NCBI GenBank assembly: GCA_019217005.1
Contig: JAHBNG010000012.1
Location: 1 to 64,000 of the forward strand
From: Chloroflexi bacterium TSY
Lineage (GTDB): Bacteria > Chloroflexota > Anaerolineae > Caldilineales > Caldilineaceae
Length of the DNA: 64,000 bases
Direction of reading: 5' to 3'
Position 1 is the stretch's first letter. Every line of letters starts with the position of its first letter. Shown here piece by piece: positions 63,976 to 64,000 of the stretch. Under the pieces are notes generated by a model. The model saw nothing but the letters and a program-made list of their open reading frames with translations, had not been told where the DNA came from and made no database searches. A program made the translations under genes and the position numbers.

Positions 63976-64000
63976 ATTGGCCTAATCTCTTCCAAATTGG

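Noticed and set aside
1..64000. tRNA or rRNA genes
   Set aside because: No cloverleaf with a TTCGA-type loop and acceptor pairing, and no rRNA segments, were recognised by eye; a covariance-model scan was not possible.

Overview
The window most resembles a filamentous or anaerobic-type Chloroflexota genome (Anaerolineae, Caldilineae or Ardenticatenia-like). This is inferred from gene content: XRE/NB-ARC/TPR STAND regulators, very large secreted repeat proteins with Thr-Pro linkers ending in a hydrophobic-LP-x-x-x-(K/R) tail, a DnaD/DnaC-type primosome, and dense small palindromic repeats. No rRNA, tRNA or CRISPR array was seen. Only conserved neighbours such as tsaB-rimI, nfo and dnaB look like ordinary housekeeping DNA.

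The left 28 kb is a mosaic of duplicated blocks joined at mobile elements. Block X (truncated LysM gene, lipoprotein-type sortase, rimI, tsaB, nfo, 3' end of a decarboxylase) occurs at 49-4404 and again, same length, at 9956-14311. Block Y (TPR gene 3' end, small membrane peptide gene, STAND regulator) occurs at 4621-7352 and 23379-26111 in the same orientation. Block Z (5' part of a TPR gene plus an end-truncated IS) occurs at 7568-9955 and, inverted, at 20772-23163. Every block border is either the end of one IS or a copy of a 215-bp MITE-like element. That element has 16-bp terminal inverted repeats and makes 5-bp target duplications. At the rearranged borders the two 5-bp flanks do not match, as expected after recombination between copies (or a repeat-induced assembly join).

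Between the blocks (14.5-20.7 kb) lie a group II PLP decarboxylase and a cystathionine gamma-synthase-like enzyme, each broken by a different miniature element. They are followed by a carboxymuconolactone decarboxylase-like protein, a CelD-type GNAT, an S4-domain protein and a DUF1385 membrane protein.

From 28 to 43 kb stand three giant paralogous secreted proteins. Each has an N-terminal region of exactly 14 short beta-propeller-type repeats (Asp-box/BNR-like in the first, FG-GAP/VCBS-like in the second and third). Each then has a shared zinc-metallopeptidase-like domain with the motif HEFGH-x6-DEY, very like the HEXXHXXXGXXDE motif of eukaryotic CLCA proteins, and shared C-terminal beta domains. 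The third paralogue is decaying: two frameshifts, one nonsense codon and one MITE.

From 43.6 to 54.6 kb come an endonuclease/exonuclease/phosphatase protein, an MttB-family methyltransferase homologue, a large membrane glycosyltransferase-like protein, a sugar-phosphate isomerase/epimerase-like protein, an IS701-family element with an in-frame stop, and a DUF151 bifunctional nuclease.

The right end (54.8-60.7 kb) is a replication module: dnaB carrying two inteins, with two perfect DnaA boxes just upstream; a DnaD-domain protein; and a DnaC/DnaI-type loader containing two complete AAA+ domains. A PQQ-type sugar dehydrogenase, cut at its 5' end by a decayed ISAzo13-family element, closes the window.
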